This document shows positions 53,404-62,662 of a stretch of DNA of 64,000 nucleotides, in pieces. Position 1 is the first letter of the stretch; the number at the start of each line of letters is the position of its first letter. Location: NCBI RefSeq assembly GCF_014230315.1, contig NZ_JACLAW010000013.1, positions 1-64,000 of the forward strand. Reading direction: 5' to 3'. A program made the position numbers and the translations under genes. The notes beneath the pieces are model-generated. The model was not told the origin of the DNA. It made no database searches and saw only the letters and a list, made by a program, of their open reading frames with translations. Source of the DNA: Novosphingobium flavum (GTDB lineage: Bacteria > Pseudomonadota > Alphaproteobacteria > Sphingomonadales > Sphingomonadaceae).

Positions 53404-55104
53404 ATGCCCGGCCCGCGCATCCTGCTGATCGTCGGCGGAGGGATCGCCGCCTACAAGTCGTGCGAACTCGTGCGGATGATCCGCAAGGGCGGCGGCTCGG
53501 TCACCTGCGTGCTGACCGAGGGCGGCTCGCATTTCGTCACCCCGATGGCACTGGCCGCCCTCTCGGAAAGCCCCGTCCACACCTCGCTGTGGGATCTCAA
53601 GAACGAGGTCGAGATGGGGCACATCCAGCTTTCGCGGCAGGCCGACCTCGTCGTGCTCTGCCCGGCGACGGCCGACCTGATGGCCCGCATGGCCGCCGGC
53701 ATTGCCGACGATCTCGCCACGACCCTGCTGCTGGCGACCGACAAGCCGGTGATGGTCGTCCCGGCGATGAACGTGCGGATGTGGCAGCACGCGGCCACCA
53801 CGCGCAATGTCGCCGCGCTGCGCGAAGTCGGCGTTTTCGTGATGGACCCGGAAGAGGGCGCCATGGCCTGCGGCGAATTCGGCCCCGGCCGCCTGCCCGA
53901 GCCCGAGGCGGTCTGGCGCCAGATCGCCGCCTTCTTCACCGGTCCCGAAGCCTTGCCGATGCAGGGCGGCGGGAAGCGCTGGAAGCCGGTCATGCCCGAA
54001 CCGCGCAGCGAAGACATCCCGGTCTTCGGCGAGGGCGGAGACGACGACCAGACTTGGGTGCCCGGGCCCGGCGGCAGCGAAGGCGCGGCCGAAACCGGCA
54101 ATGCTGAAAGCGGGCTAGGCGGCCTTTCCGCCTCGCTGGTCCAGCGCGGCCGGGCGATCGCTCTCGACGACGAGACCCCGCTGCCCCCGGCCGAGACCGC
54201 GCCTGTTGCCGAGCCTGATCCGGATGCAACTCCAGCCGCCGGCGGCCCGCTGCTGGTCGCCAAGGGCAGGGCCAAGAGCGCGCCGCCGACCGATCCCGAG
54301 GCGCTCAACCACCTTGTCGGCCAGAATGCCGCGCCCGAACCGATCGCGGGCGACCGTTTCGCGATCTCGGTCCTGCGCGGCGCGGACGACGCTTCGGTGA
54401 ATGGGGGGCCGGTCTACGCCGATTTCATCAAGCCCGACGATGGCCCGCTCTCGGGCCGCCACGTCCTCGTCACGGCGGGGCCGACTCACGAGCCGATCGA
54501 CCCGGTGCGCTACATTGCCAATCGCTCCTCCGGCCAGCAGGGCTTCGCCATCGCCGCCGCCGCCGCCCGTGCCGGGGCGCGGGTAACCCTCGTCACCGGC
54601 CCGGTCCGTCTCGCCACTCCGCCGGGGGTGGACCGCATTGATGTCGAGACCGCGCGGCAGATGCAAGATGCGGTCAAGAAGGCCCTTCCGGCCGACTGCG
54701 CGGTGATGGTCGCTGCCGTGGCCGACTGGCGGACCAAGGACGTCGCCAATTCCAAGCTCAAGAAGCGCGGTTCGGCCCCGCCGGTTCTCGTCCTCACCGA
54801 AAACCCCGACATTCTCGCCGGGCTCGGCTCCAGCCCGCTGAACAAGCCCAGGCTTCTCGTCGGTTTCGCGGCCGAGACCGACAAGGTCGTCGAGCACGCC
54901 ACCGAGAAGCGCAAGCGCAAGGGGGCGGACTGGATCATCGCCAACGACGTCTCGTTCGACAAGAATGGGCGCAGCGTGATGGGCGGGGCGAAGAACACCG
55001 TCCACATCGTCACGCGTGACGGGGTTGAAGACCTGCCGGAAATGGCCAAGGAGGATGTCGCTTCCGTCCTGGTCGAGAGAATCGCGCATGCACTCAACGA
55101 ATGA
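53404..55104 (+). CDS. coaBC: Bifunctional phosphopantothenoylcysteine decarboxylase/phosphopantothenate--cysteine ligase
   Basis: 566 residues, longer than the usual about 400. The CoaC half (1-180) has [14 protein letters not shown], the catalytic His in [18 protein letters not shown] and the active-site Cys156 in [12 protein letters not shown]. The CoaB half starts at about residue 352 with [23 protein letters not shown]. Between them lies an insert of roughly 160 residues (about 185-350) rich in Pro, Gly, Ala, Asp and Glu, predicted to be disordered. Both catalytic modules look complete. It overlaps dut by 17 bp. Confidence 0.93.
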   Translation: MPGPRILLIVGGGIAAYKSCELVRMIRKGGGSVTCVLTEGGSHFVTPMALAALSESPVHTSLWDLKNEVEMGHIQLSRQADLVVLCPATADLMARMAAGIADDLATTLLLATDKPVMVVPAMNVRMWQHAATTRNVAALREVGVFVMDPEEGAMACGEFGPGRLPEPEAVWRQIAAFFTGPEALPMQGGGKRWKPVMPEPRSEDIPVFGEGGDDDQTWVPGPGGSEGAAETGNAESGLGGLSASLVQRGRAIALDDETPLPPAETAPVAEPDPDATPAAGGPLLVAKGRAKSAPPTDPEALNHLVGQNAAPEPIAGDRFAISVLRGADDASVNGGPVYADFIKPDDGPLSGRHVLVTAGPTHEPIDPVRYIANRSSGQQGFAIAAAAARAGARVTLVTGPVRLATPPGVDRIDVETARQMQDAVKKALPADCAVMVAAVADWRTKDVANSKLKKRGSAPPVLVLTENPDILAGLGSSPLNKPRLLVGFAAETDKVVEHATEKRKRKGADWIIANDVSFDKNGRSVMGGAKNTVHIVTRDGVEDLPEMAKEDVASVLVERIAHALNE

Positions 55105-55558
55105 TGTTCCCGTGCTGGTCAAACGCCTGCCGCACGGGGAAGGGCTGCCGCTCCCAGCCTATGCCACTCACGGCGCCGCCGGCATGGACGTTGTCTCCGC
55201 CGAGGACGTGACGATCGCCCCGGGCGCGCGCCACGCGGTGGCCTCGGGGCTCTCGGTGGCCATCCCGCACGGCTACGAGATACAGGTCCGCCCGCGCTCC
55301 GGTCTCGCGCTCAAGCACGGGATCACCGTGCCCAACACGCCCGGCACGATCGATTCGGACTATCGCGGCGAGCTGAAGGTCATCCTGATCAACCACGGCA
55401 GCGAGCCGTTCGCCATCCTGCGCGGCGACCGGGTGGCCCAGCTGGTCCTCGCGCCCGTCACGCGCGGTTCGTGGGTCGAAGTGGCCGAGCTGGACGAGAC
55501 CGCGCGCGGCGACGGCGGCTTCGGTTCGACCGGGGGCGTGGTCGCGCTCGGCAGCTGA
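55088..55558 (+). CDS. dut: dUTP diphosphatase
   Basis: 156 residues from ATG 55088, inside the coaBC end. Trimeric dUTPase motifs: 1 [10 protein letters not shown], 2 [11 protein letters not shown], 3 [13 protein letters not shown], 4 [13 protein letters not shown] and 5 [11 protein letters not shown]. It prevents uracil misincorporation and provides dUMP for thymidylate. coaBC-dut is a conserved neighbour pair. Confidence 0.97.
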   Translation: MHSTNDVPVLVKRLPHGEGLPLPAYATHGAAGMDVVSAEDVTIAPGARHAVASGLSVAIPHGYEIQVRPRSGLALKHGITVPNTPGTIDSDYRGELKVILINHGSEPFAILRGDRVAQLVLAPVTRGSWVEVAELDETARGDGGFGSTGGVVALGS

Positions 55559-55564
55559 GCCACG

Positions 55565-55593
55565 AAAAAGGGGGCCTTGCGGGCCCCCTTTTT
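55565..55593. terminator. Bidirectional terminator between dut and DUF4136 gene
   Basis: The arms AAAAAGGGGGCC and GGCCCCCTTTTT enclose a TTGCG loop. It ends dut on the plus strand and the DUF4136 gene on the minus strand. Confidence 0.93.
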
Positions 55594-55614
55594 GCTTTTC
55601 ATTGATCGGCCGTG

Positions 55615-56313
55615 TCAGCGCTTCGCGTTTTCCGGCGCCACGGTGATCCGCACGGTTTCGCCCGAATGGCCGGGGAAGCCGGTGAACATCGCCTCGACCA
55701 GGTTCGGCACAAGGTATTGCAGGCGGTTGGAGGTCGAGACGGCCTCGGCCTTGCCCTCGAACACGCGGGCGCCATTGGCGGCGTTCTCGATCTTCAGCGA
55801 GATGCCGCTGGTGTAGATCGTGTAGCTTTCGACGCTGTTGTCGAACCACGGATCATACCAGCCATAGCCCCAGCCACCGTAAGGGCCCCAGCGATAGGGC
55901 CGGCCGTAAAAGCCGCCGCCCCAGCCGCGATAGCCATACCACGGGCTGAAGAAGGGATCGCGGCCGAACCCGGTCGAGCGGATGCGTTCGCGGCCCTTGT
56001 CGACTCCGTAGTCGAACTTGACGATCAGCGTGGCGTGAGCGGGATCGCTGGGAGCATAGCCGAGCCGGGCCATCTGCGCCTCGACCAGCCGGGCGTACTG
56101 CGCGAATTCCAGCCCGCCCGAGAGCGCCGGACTGTCGGCCACGACGGCAAAGGTCTGGCCGGCCGGCGGCGGCATCTGCGACTGGAAGCGCTTGACGTTG
56201 GCGTCGAAGCCGGTGGCGCAGGCAGACAGGCTGGCCAGCACCAGCGGCACGGCGGCCAGCTTGAGGGAGCGGCCCAGCGCGCTGAATTCAAACTTCTTTC
56301 CGGACGATCTCAT
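55615..56313 (-). CDS. DUF4136 lipoprotein (third paralog)
   Basis: 232 residues from ATG 56313. A signal peptide with lipobox LSAC leads to the DUF4136 core: VKRFQSQMPPPAGQTFAVVAD, YARLVEAQMARLGYAP and VKFDYGV, then an aromatic Gly/Tyr/Trp-rich patch (WYGYRGWGGGFYGRPYRWG), and a C-terminal VEAMFTGFPGHSGETV. It shares the FPGxSGETV end with the proteins at 23532 and 24253. Function unknown, periplasmic. Confidence 0.85.
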   Translation of the reverse strand: MRSSGKKFEFSALGRSLKLAAVPLVLASLSACATGFDANVKRFQSQMPPPAGQTFAVVADSPALSGGLEFAQYARLVEAQMARLGYAPSDPAHATLIVKFDYGVDKGRERIRSTGFGRDPFFSPWYGYRGWGGGFYGRPYRWGPYGGWGYGWYDPWFDNSVESYTIYTSGISLKIENAANGARVFEGKAEAVSTSNRLQYLVPNLVEAMFTGFPGHSGETVRITVAPENAKR

Positions 56314-56514
56314 GGTCAATTCTCCGTGACGATCTGAACCATATCCGGGGCGTCCCCTGCCACGGGCATGAGACTCTAGCAGTCTGCCTGCATAGTCGCT
56401 CGCGCGCGCTGAACATGCGTTGAATAAGCGCGCGAAACCAGCGATTTGTTCCGCGGCTGACAGCGCAGCATGTCCCGCGTCGGAACCACGCCGCGCCCGC
56501 AGCATTGCCCGCCG

Positions 56515-57534
56515 TCAGGCCGTGACCAGGCCGAGCGCCTCATAGGTCCTGGCCAGCGTCGGCGCGGCCAAGGCGCGGGCCTTTTCCGAACCCTTGCGCA
56601 GGAAACCGTCGAGCACCGCGCGGTCCTGCTGCAGCTCGACGAAGCGGGCGTTGATCGGGGCGAGGCTTTCGACCAGCAACTCGCCCAGCGCCGGCTTGAA
56701 CGCGCCGAAGCCCTTGCCGCCGAAGTCCGCCAGAACCACCTCGGCGCTGGTCCCCGCCATCGCCGCATAGATGCCGACGAGGTTGGCCGCCTCGGGCCGT
56801 CCCTCGAGGCCGGCCTTTTCCGAAGGCAGCGGCTCGGGATCGGTCTTGGCCTTCTTGATCTTGGTCATGATCGTGTCGGCATCGTCTGTCAGGTTGATCC
56901 GGCTCATGTCCGAAGGATCGGACTTGCTCATCTTGCCGCTGCCGTCGCGCAGGCTCATGATCCGCGCCGCCTCGGGCGGAATGATCGGATCGGGCAGGGT
57001 GAACAGCGGCGCGCCTTCGTCACAGAAGTCGTTGTTGAACTTCTGGGCAATGTCGCGCGCCAGCTCGAGGTGCTGCTTCTGGTCCTCGCCCACCGGCACG
57101 TGGGTCGCCTGATAAAGCAGCACGTCGGCGGCCTGCAGCACCGGATAGGTGAACAAGGCGACGCTGGCGCCTTCGCGGTTCTTGCCCGCCTTGTCCTTCC
57201 ACTGGGTCATGCGGTTCAACCAGCCCATCCGCGCCGTGCCGTTAAGCAGCCATTGCATCTCGGCATGGGCGGGCACCTGGGTCTGGTTGAACAGGATCGA
57301 CTTGTCGGGATCGATCCCGCAGGCGACCAGCGCGGCCACCATCTCGCGGGTGTTGGCGGCAAGGTCAGCCGGCACGTGCGGCATCGAGATCGCGTGAAGG
57401 TCGGCGAGGAAGTAGAGGCACTCATGCCCCTGCGCGGTGTGCTCGTCCTGCATCCGCACCCAGTTGCGGATCGCCCCCAGGTAATTGCCGAGGTGGAGAT
57501 TGCCGGTGGGCTGGATGCCGGAAACGATGCGCAT
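56515..57534 (-). CDS. trpS: Tryptophan--tRNA ligase
   Basis: 339 residues. The class I signatures are the HIGH-like [13 protein letters not shown] and the KMSKS loop [12 protein letters not shown]. Trp-binding Asp and the [13 protein letters not shown] motif are present. It charges tRNA-Trp, whose gene is at 17430. It lies 12 bp downstream of murJ. Confidence 0.97.
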   Translation of the reverse strand: MRIVSGIQPTGNLHLGNYLGAIRNWVRMQDEHTAQGHECLYFLADLHAISMPHVPADLAANTREMVAALVACGIDPDKSILFNQTQVPAHAEMQWLLNGTARMGWLNRMTQWKDKAGKNREGASVALFTYPVLQAADVLLYQATHVPVGEDQKQHLELARDIAQKFNNDFCDEGAPLFTLPDPIIPPEAARIMSLRDGSGKMSKSDPSDMSRINLTDDADTIMTKIKKAKTDPEPLPSEKAGLEGRPEAANLVGIYAAMAGTSAEVVLADFGGKGFGAFKPALGELLVESLAPINARFVELQQDRAVLDGFLRKGSEKARALAAPTLARTYEALGLVTA

Positions 57535-57546
57535 GGAAAAACTCGT

Positions 57547-59121
57547 TCAGGTGGTGGAGCGGCGGCGCCGCAGGAGAAGCGCGAGGTCGTCTTTCGAGAA
57601 GGCGCCCAGCAGGATGGTCGAGGCCCCATAGACGAGCCCGCCCGCGGAAACCAGCACGGCAAGGGCCGCGATCCGCACGGCCCACGAGCCATGGACATAG
57701 GGCGTCAGGGCCCCTTGCGTGAACCACAGCACCGCGCCCATCAGCAGGGCGGCGAGGGCAAGGCGCGGCGCGCGGCGGCGCAGGCGCGCATCGGCGGTGA
57801 AGTGCCCGCGCTTGACCAGCGTGCGATAGAGCAGGGCCGTGTTGACGGTCGAGGCGATGGCCGTCGCCAGCGGCGGGCCCATGTGTTGCAGCGGCAGGAT
57901 CAGCGCGAGGTTGCCGACCAGGTTCACCACCATCGACAGGGTGGCATAGCGCACGGGCGTGCGGGTATCCTGCCGGGCGTAGAAGCCGGGGGTCAGCACC
58001 TTGACGAGGATGTAGCTCGGCAGGCCGATCGAGAAGGCGGCCAGCGCCTGCGCGGTGAAATGGGTATCCTCGGGCGTATAACGCCCATAGCCGAACAGGG
58101 CGGCGGCGATCGGCTCCCCGGCCACGACCAGCGCCACGGTCGCGGGCAGGGTCAGCAGCAGGGCCAGCTCCAGCCCGCGGTTCTGGGTTTCCATCGCGGC
58201 CTGTTCCTCGCCCGCGCCCAATTGGCGCGAGATCGTCGGCAGCAGCACCGTGCCGAGCCCGATCCCGATCAGGCCCAGAGGAAGCTGGTTCAGCCGGTCG
58301 GCCATGTAGATGTAGGTCACCGAGCCGTGAGCCAGCAGCGAGGCGGCCAGCGCGGTCGAGATGACAAGGTTGATCTGCACCGCACCCGCACCCGCGGCTG
58401 CCGGCCAAATCAGCGCCATCAGCCGCTTGACCTCGGGATTGAGGCGCGGGCGGCGCAGGCGCAGGCTCACCCCGTTGCGCTTGCAGGCCAACGCCAGCCA
58501 GATCAGCTGGAGCAGCCCCGAGACCGAGACCGCGATCGCCTGGTTGCGCGCCGTTTCCAGCGGGTCCGTGGTGTGAAAGCCGAGCAGGGCCGCGATCAGG
58601 GTCAGGTTGAGCAGGATCGGCGCGGCGGCATTCACCCAGAACTTGTGCAGCGAATTGAGCAGGCCGCCGAACAGCGAGACGAGGCTGATCAGCATCAGGT
58701 AGGGGATGGTGATCCGGCTCAGCTGAACCGCGAAGGCGAACTGGTCATGGCTCACCCCGTTGAACTTGCCGGAGAGCGCGAAAGTCACCGGCCAGGCGAA
58801 GATCTCGAGCAGCGCGGTCATCACGAGGAGGACCGGCAGCAGCACGGCCAGCGCCTGCTCGGCAAAGTCGAGCCCGTCCCTCAGGCCGTTGCCGTCGGGA
58901 TCGCCGACCTTGCGGTTGAACATCGGGATGAAGGCCGAGGCGAAGGCGCCCTCGGCGAACAGGGCCCGGAACATGTTGGGCAGGCGAAAGGCGACGAGAA
59001 ACGCATCGGAAGCGAAGCTCGCCCCGATGTAGCGCGCGAACAGGCTGTCGCGCACCAGGCCGAGCACGCGGCTGACCAGCGTCAGCCCGCCGATCGTTCC
59101 CGTCGCCTTGAGGAGGTTCAT
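57547..59121 (-). CDS. murJ: Lipid II flippase MurJ
   Basis: 524 residues; about 14 membrane spans. Family motifs: SRVLGLVRDSLFARYIGAS at the start, RLPNMFRALFAEGAFASAFIPM, and the Arg-rich cytoplasmic loops near 240-270. It exports the peptidoglycan precursor lipid II. The order murJ-trpS is common in alphaproteobacteria. Confidence 0.95.
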   Translation of the reverse strand: MNLLKATGTIGGLTLVSRVLGLVRDSLFARYIGASFASDAFLVAFRLPNMFRALFAEGAFASAFIPMFNRKVGDPDGNGLRDGLDFAEQALAVLLPVLLVMTALLEIFAWPVTFALSGKFNGVSHDQFAFAVQLSRITIPYLMLISLVSLFGGLLNSLHKFWVNAAAPILLNLTLIAALLGFHTTDPLETARNQAIAVSVSGLLQLIWLALACKRNGVSLRLRRPRLNPEVKRLMALIWPAAAGAGAVQINLVISTALAASLLAHGSVTYIYMADRLNQLPLGLIGIGLGTVLLPTISRQLGAGEEQAAMETQNRGLELALLLTLPATVALVVAGEPIAAALFGYGRYTPEDTHFTAQALAAFSIGLPSYILVKVLTPGFYARQDTRTPVRYATLSMVVNLVGNLALILPLQHMGPPLATAIASTVNTALLYRTLVKRGHFTADARLRRRAPRLALAALLMGAVLWFTQGALTPYVHGSWAVRIAALAVLVSAGGLVYGASTILLGAFSKDDLALLLRRRRSTT

Positions 59122-59159
59122 GGCCTCACCTGCCCAGGTTCAACCATGTTCCCGTTCGA

Positions 59160-59678
59160 TCAGGCGTTGCCGGCCGGTTCCGCCTCGGCGGTCTGCGCGG
59201 CCTGGGCGATCTGCTGCAGGTAGAGCCCGTTGAAGTCGATCGGCTCGAGCAGCACCGGCGGGTAGCCGGCATCGCGCACGGCATCGGCAAGGATGCGGCG
59301 GGCGAAGGGGAACAGGATGCGCGGCGCTTCGCCGTAAAGGAAAGCGTGCATCTGCTCCGGCGCGAGGCCGCGCATGCCGACGATGCCGCCATAACTCAGC
59401 TCGATGATATAGGCCGTGCCCTGGGCCGACTTGGCGGACATCTGGATCTTCAGCTCGACCTCGTGGACCTCGCCGTCGACCGGGGTCGACTGGATGTTGA
59501 ACTGCACGTCAAGCTGCGGCTGCTCGGTCCACTGGTACGAATGCGGGGCGTTCGGGTTCTCGACCGAAAGATCCTTGACGTACTGCGAGATGACGCCCGC
59601 GGCAGGGCCGGTATCCTCGCCGTTGGCGGCGGGAGCGTCGAGCTTGAGGTCGGAAATGACGTTGCCTTCGTCGGCCAT
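59160..59678 (-). CDS. secB: Protein-export chaperone SecB
   Basis: 172 residues. The tetrameric SecB fold is supported by YVKDLSVENPNAP, ELSYGGIVGMRGLAPEQMHAFL and PFARRILADAVRDAGYPP. It keeps preproteins unfolded for SecA. A divergent timA gene lies 262 bp away. Confidence 0.96.
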   Translation of the reverse strand: MADEGNVISDLKLDAPAANGEDTGPAAGVISQYVKDLSVENPNAPHSYQWTEQPQLDVQFNIQSTPVDGEVHEVELKIQMSAKSAQGTAYIIELSYGGIVGMRGLAPEQMHAFLYGEAPRILFPFARRILADAVRDAGYPPVLLEPIDFNGLYLQQIAQAAQTAEAEPAGNA

Positions 59679-59774
59679 GGATCAGGTCTCTCTTTGCAGA
59701 TGCGTTGGATCGGAAATGGCCGGCGCCTAGCACTGCCGGCCCCCCGCGGCAAGGAAGCCCGGCAAGGAAACGCG

Positions 59775-59805
59775 GCAACCGGCGGGGCCGATCTCCGCCG
59801 GTTGC
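59775..59805. repeat. 11-bp inverted repeat in the secB/timA gap
   Basis: The arms GCAACCGGCGG (59775-59785) and CCGCCGGTTGC (59795-59805) are separated by GGCCGATCT. A candidate operator or structured leader for the divergent pair; no T-run follows. Confidence 0.5.
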
Positions 59806-59940
59806 AAGCATGCATCGTTCTGCCCCGAAAAATGCACCGGGATCGCGATCATGCGTTGTTCATTTGTCAAGCGTACCTATCTGAGGCAAAGTATGCCTTC
59901 AGAGGCTGCGCCCAGCGTAGCCCATGTGAAAGACAGTGCT

Positions 59941-60633
59941 GTGACCGTCGAAGTCATCATCCTCGCCATGATCGCGGCCTTCCTGGGCCTGAGGCTCTAT
60001 TCCGTTCTCGGCCGCCGTGCCGAGCATGAGGAAGAGACCATCCAGGGCCGGATGGACGGCCGCGGCCCGGTGATCGACGGCAAGGCGAACGAGCGCGGCG
60101 CCAATCCCGCCCAGCGCCTGCCCGAGCGCGCGGCCACCACGGCCGCGCCGGTCCGCCCGCGCGAATTGCCGGGCGTGCTCCCGGTGGCCGAACGCGGGCT
60201 GCGCGACATTGCCACCGCCGACCGCCGCTTCGATGCCATGCTGTTCCTCCAGGGCGCGCGCGGCGCCTACCGGATGATCCTCGAAGCCTTCTGGCGCGGC
60301 GACAAGGACCAGCTGGCCCAGCTGTGCGACCGTGACGTCTACCAGGGCTTCCTTGCCGCCATCGCCGCGCGCGAGGAAGCGGGCGAAAAGCTCGAGAATT
60401 CGCTGGTGCGGATCGAGGAGGCCATGATCGTCGACGCCGATCTGCAGGGCAACTGGGCGCGCATCACCGTCCGCTTCTCGGCCGATATTGCGGCCATCAC
60501 CCGCAATGCCGAAGGCACGATGATCGCCGGCTCGCTCGACGATGCGATCGAGGCGCGCGACCTGTGGACCTTCAGCCGCGATCTCTCCGCTCCGGGGCCG
60601 GACTGGCTGCTCGACGAAACCGACGAAGCCTGA
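59941..60633 (+). CDS. timA: Tim44/TimA-domain protein
   Basis: 230 residues from GTG 59941. The N-terminal span (VEVIILAMIAAFLGLRLYSVLGRR) is followed by an Arg/Pro-rich linker and the Tim44-like domain (FLQGARGAYRMILEAFWRGDKDQLAQL, AMIVDADLQGNWARITVRFSADI). Bacterial homologues of mitochondrial Tim44 occur mainly in alphaproteobacteria, next to secB and mltA as here. Upstream ATGs (59851, 59893) extend without a consensus start. Confidence 0.92.
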   Translation: MTVEVIILAMIAAFLGLRLYSVLGRRAEHEEETIQGRMDGRGPVIDGKANERGANPAQRLPERAATTAAPVRPRELPGVLPVAERGLRDIATADRRFDAMLFLQGARGAYRMILEAFWRGDKDQLAQLCDRDVYQGFLAAIAAREEAGEKLENSLVRIEEAMIVDADLQGNWARITVRFSADIAAITRNAEGTMIAGSLDDAIEARDLWTFSRDLSAPGPDWLLDETDEA

Positions 60634-60640
60634 TCTGCCC

Positions 60641-61927
60641 ATGCCGGGGAAAGGGGCGGTTGGCGTTTTCCGGAAGCATGCCTTGCGCCTTGCGCCGATG
60701 GTGCTGGCCGCTGCGCTCTCGGCCTGTACCGTAATCCCCCACGCCCCGCCGCCGCCGGGTTACCCGGCCGGACCGGCGCCGCGCCCGGCGCCCACCCCGA
60801 CGCCGACCACGCCGCCCGCCGCCGGCTCGGCCGTCTCGCTCGGTGTCCAGCCCGGCCCCGCGCCGCAGGGCCTCGCTTTTGCCGGCGCCCGGCCAGCGGC
60901 CGCGCTGCGTTCCTTCATCGAAAGCTGCAAAGTGCTGGTCACCCGCACCGACCAGAGCGGGCTGACCCGCCCGGCGGACTGGAAGCCGGCGTGCGATGCC
61001 GCGGCGAGCTGGCCTCCGGCCCGCGCGGCGGAGTTTTTCGCCAGCCAGTTCGAAAGCGCCCGGATCGGCGACGGCCGGACCTACGTCACCGGCTATTACG
61101 AGCCCGAGATCGCCGGCACCCGCGCGAAACAGCCCGGTTTCGCGGTCCCGGTCTATGCCATGCCGCCCGATCTCGTGCGCGGCTGGCCGTTTGAAACGCC
61201 GTTCGACCAGCGCGCCGGGCAGCCGCCGCTCGGCCGCTACGACGCTGGCGGCAAGTTCCTGCCCTATTACGACCGCGCCCAGATCGAAGACGGAGCCCTC
61301 GCCGGCAAGGGCCTCGAGATCGGCTGGGCCGCCGATCCAGTCGAGTTGTTCTTTCTCCAGATCCAGGGCTCGGGCCGCCTGATCGGGCCTGACGGCACCG
61401 TCGTCCGCATCGGCTATGCCGGGCAGAACGGCCTCCCCTATACCGGGATCGGCCAGGTCATGCGCGATCGCGGCCTGATCGGCACCGGGCCGGGGCAATA
61501 TCCCGGCTCGATGCAGGGGATCATGGCCTACCTGCGCGAGCACCCGGACGACGGCAAGGCGCTGATGCGGATGAACCAGTCGTGGGTCTTCTTCCGCGAA
61601 CTGACCGGCGATGGCCCGATCGGCGCGCTCGGCGTGCCGGTGCGCGGCCAGGTCAGCGTGGCCGCCGATCCCGCCTTCGTTCCCCTCGGCGCCCCGGTCT
61701 GGCTGGTGACGGACCGGGAGGAAACCAGCGGCTTGTGGGTCGCTCAGGATACCGGCGGGGCGATCAAGGGCGCCAACCGCTTCGATTCGTTCTGGGGCGC
61801 CGGGCCCACCGCGCGAACCATAGCCGGCGGCATGAGCGCGCGCGGCGATGCCTTGCTCCTGCTCCCCAAGGGCACGCTGGCGCGGCTGGCCTCGGCTGGT
61901 TCCGGCACCACCGCAGCCCGCAAATGA
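60641..61927 (+). CDS. mltA: Membrane-bound lytic transglycosylase MltA
   Basis: 428 residues from ATG 60641. The signal peptide ends at lipobox LSAC; a Pro-rich linker of about 50 residues follows. The MltA domain starts near residue 100 (FIESCKVLVTRTD, GYYEPEIAGTRAKQPGF) and the 3D domain has SVAADPAFVPLGAPVW and QDTGGAIKGANRFDSFWG with the catalytic Asp. It cleaves peptidoglycan. It overlaps smr by 4 bp. Confidence 0.93.
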   Translation: MPGKGAVGVFRKHALRLAPMVLAAALSACTVIPHAPPPPGYPAGPAPRPAPTPTPTTPPAAGSAVSLGVQPGPAPQGLAFAGARPAAALRSFIESCKVLVTRTDQSGLTRPADWKPACDAAASWPPARAAEFFASQFESARIGDGRTYVTGYYEPEIAGTRAKQPGFAVPVYAMPPDLVRGWPFETPFDQRAGQPPLGRYDAGGKFLPYYDRAQIEDGALAGKGLEIGWAADPVELFFLQIQGSGRLIGPDGTVVRIGYAGQNGLPYTGIGQVMRDRGLIGTGPGQYPGSMQGIMAYLREHPDDGKALMRMNQSWVFFRELTGDGPIGALGVPVRGQVSVAADPAFVPLGAPVWLVTDREETSGLWVAQDTGGAIKGANRFDSFWGAGPTARTIAGGMSARGDALLLLPKGTLARLASAGSGTTAARK

Positions 61928-62499
61928 GCAGGCCCCCGCGCGGGCTCAGCCCCGAGGAAGCCGAACTGTGGGCGCGTCTGGCCGCGACGGTCAAACCGCT
62001 CCATCCGCGCCGCGCGGCGAAGCCCGCCGCCGCCGCGACCGAGCCCGCAGCTCCTCCGCCGCCCCCGCGCCCGCGCGTCAAGGGCCGTGTCCCGCCGCCG
62101 CTACCCCCGGCGCCGCCGCCGCCCGCGCCCGGCCGTCCGCTCGATCAGCACGGCCTCGATTCGAGCTGGGAACGCAAGCTCGCCCGTGCCGCCGTCGCGC
62201 CCGACTTCACCCTCGACCTCCACGGCCATACGCTCGACACGGCCCACGCCCGGCTCGATCAGGGCCTGACCCAGGCGGTAGCGATGGGCGCCCGCCTCGT
62301 CCTGCTGGTAACCGGAAAGCCGCGCCCCTCGGACGATTACGCCAGCCGGGGCGAACGCCGCGGGGCGATCCGCGCCAAGCTGCTCGACTGGCTTGCCGCC
62401 GGCCCCCACGCCAGCCGCATCGCGGCCGTGCGCGGCGCGCACCCGCGTCATGGCGGGGCAGGGGCGGTCTATATCGTGCTCAGGCGAAGCCGGGATTGA
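61924..62499 (+). CDS. Smr/MutS2-domain endonuclease-like protein
   Basis: 191 residues from ATG 61924. A Pro/Ala-rich linker separates the N-terminal helix (RGLSPEEAELWARLAATV) from the Smr domain with TLDLHGHTLDTAHARLDQGL (LDLHG motif), VLLVTGK and AHPRHGGAGAVYIVLRR. Smr domains are RNA/DNA nucleases; this one has the alphaproteobacterial N-terminal form next to mltA. Confidence 0.92.
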   Translation: MSRPPRGLSPEEAELWARLAATVKPLHPRRAAKPAAAATEPAAPPPPPRPRVKGRVPPPLPPAPPPPAPGRPLDQHGLDSSWERKLARAAVAPDFTLDLHGHTLDTAHARLDQGLTQAVAMGARLVLLVTGKPRPSDDYASRGERRGAIRAKLLDWLAAGPHASRIAAVRGAHPRHGGAGAVYIVLRRSRD

Positions 62500-62520
62500 G
62501 GCCTGAGCGGGAAAGGAAAA

Positions 62521-62542
62521 TGCAGGGGTTAATACCCCTGCA
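62521..62542. repeat. 9-bp perfect hairpin after smr
   Basis: TGCAGGGGT, a TAAT loop and ACCCCTGCA, 22 bp downstream of the smr stop. It could be an RNA-end stabilising hairpin; there is no T-run. Confidence 0.5.
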
Positions 62543-62621
62543 CCCCATGACGTTTTCCGGCGCCAAGGCCGTGCGCAAGGCACCTCTCTCACTGCCTCGG
62601 CGTCGGTAGACGGTTTGGGGT

Positions 62622-62646
62622 CTGGGGCCCTCGGCCCCAGCTTTAT
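62622..62646 (+). terminator. Probable terminator hairpin between smr and ahpF
   Basis: CTGGGGCC, a CTC loop and GGCCCCAG, followed by CTTTATC. The U-tract is short. It would stop the timA-mltA-smr transcript before the convergent ahpF. Confidence 0.5.
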
Positions 62647-62662
62647 CCCCTTGTCCTGACTA

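Noticed and set aside
56470..59223. 917-residue plus-strand frame over trpS and murJ
   Set aside because: Antisense shadow rich in Arg, Gln, Gly and His; it spans two real genes.
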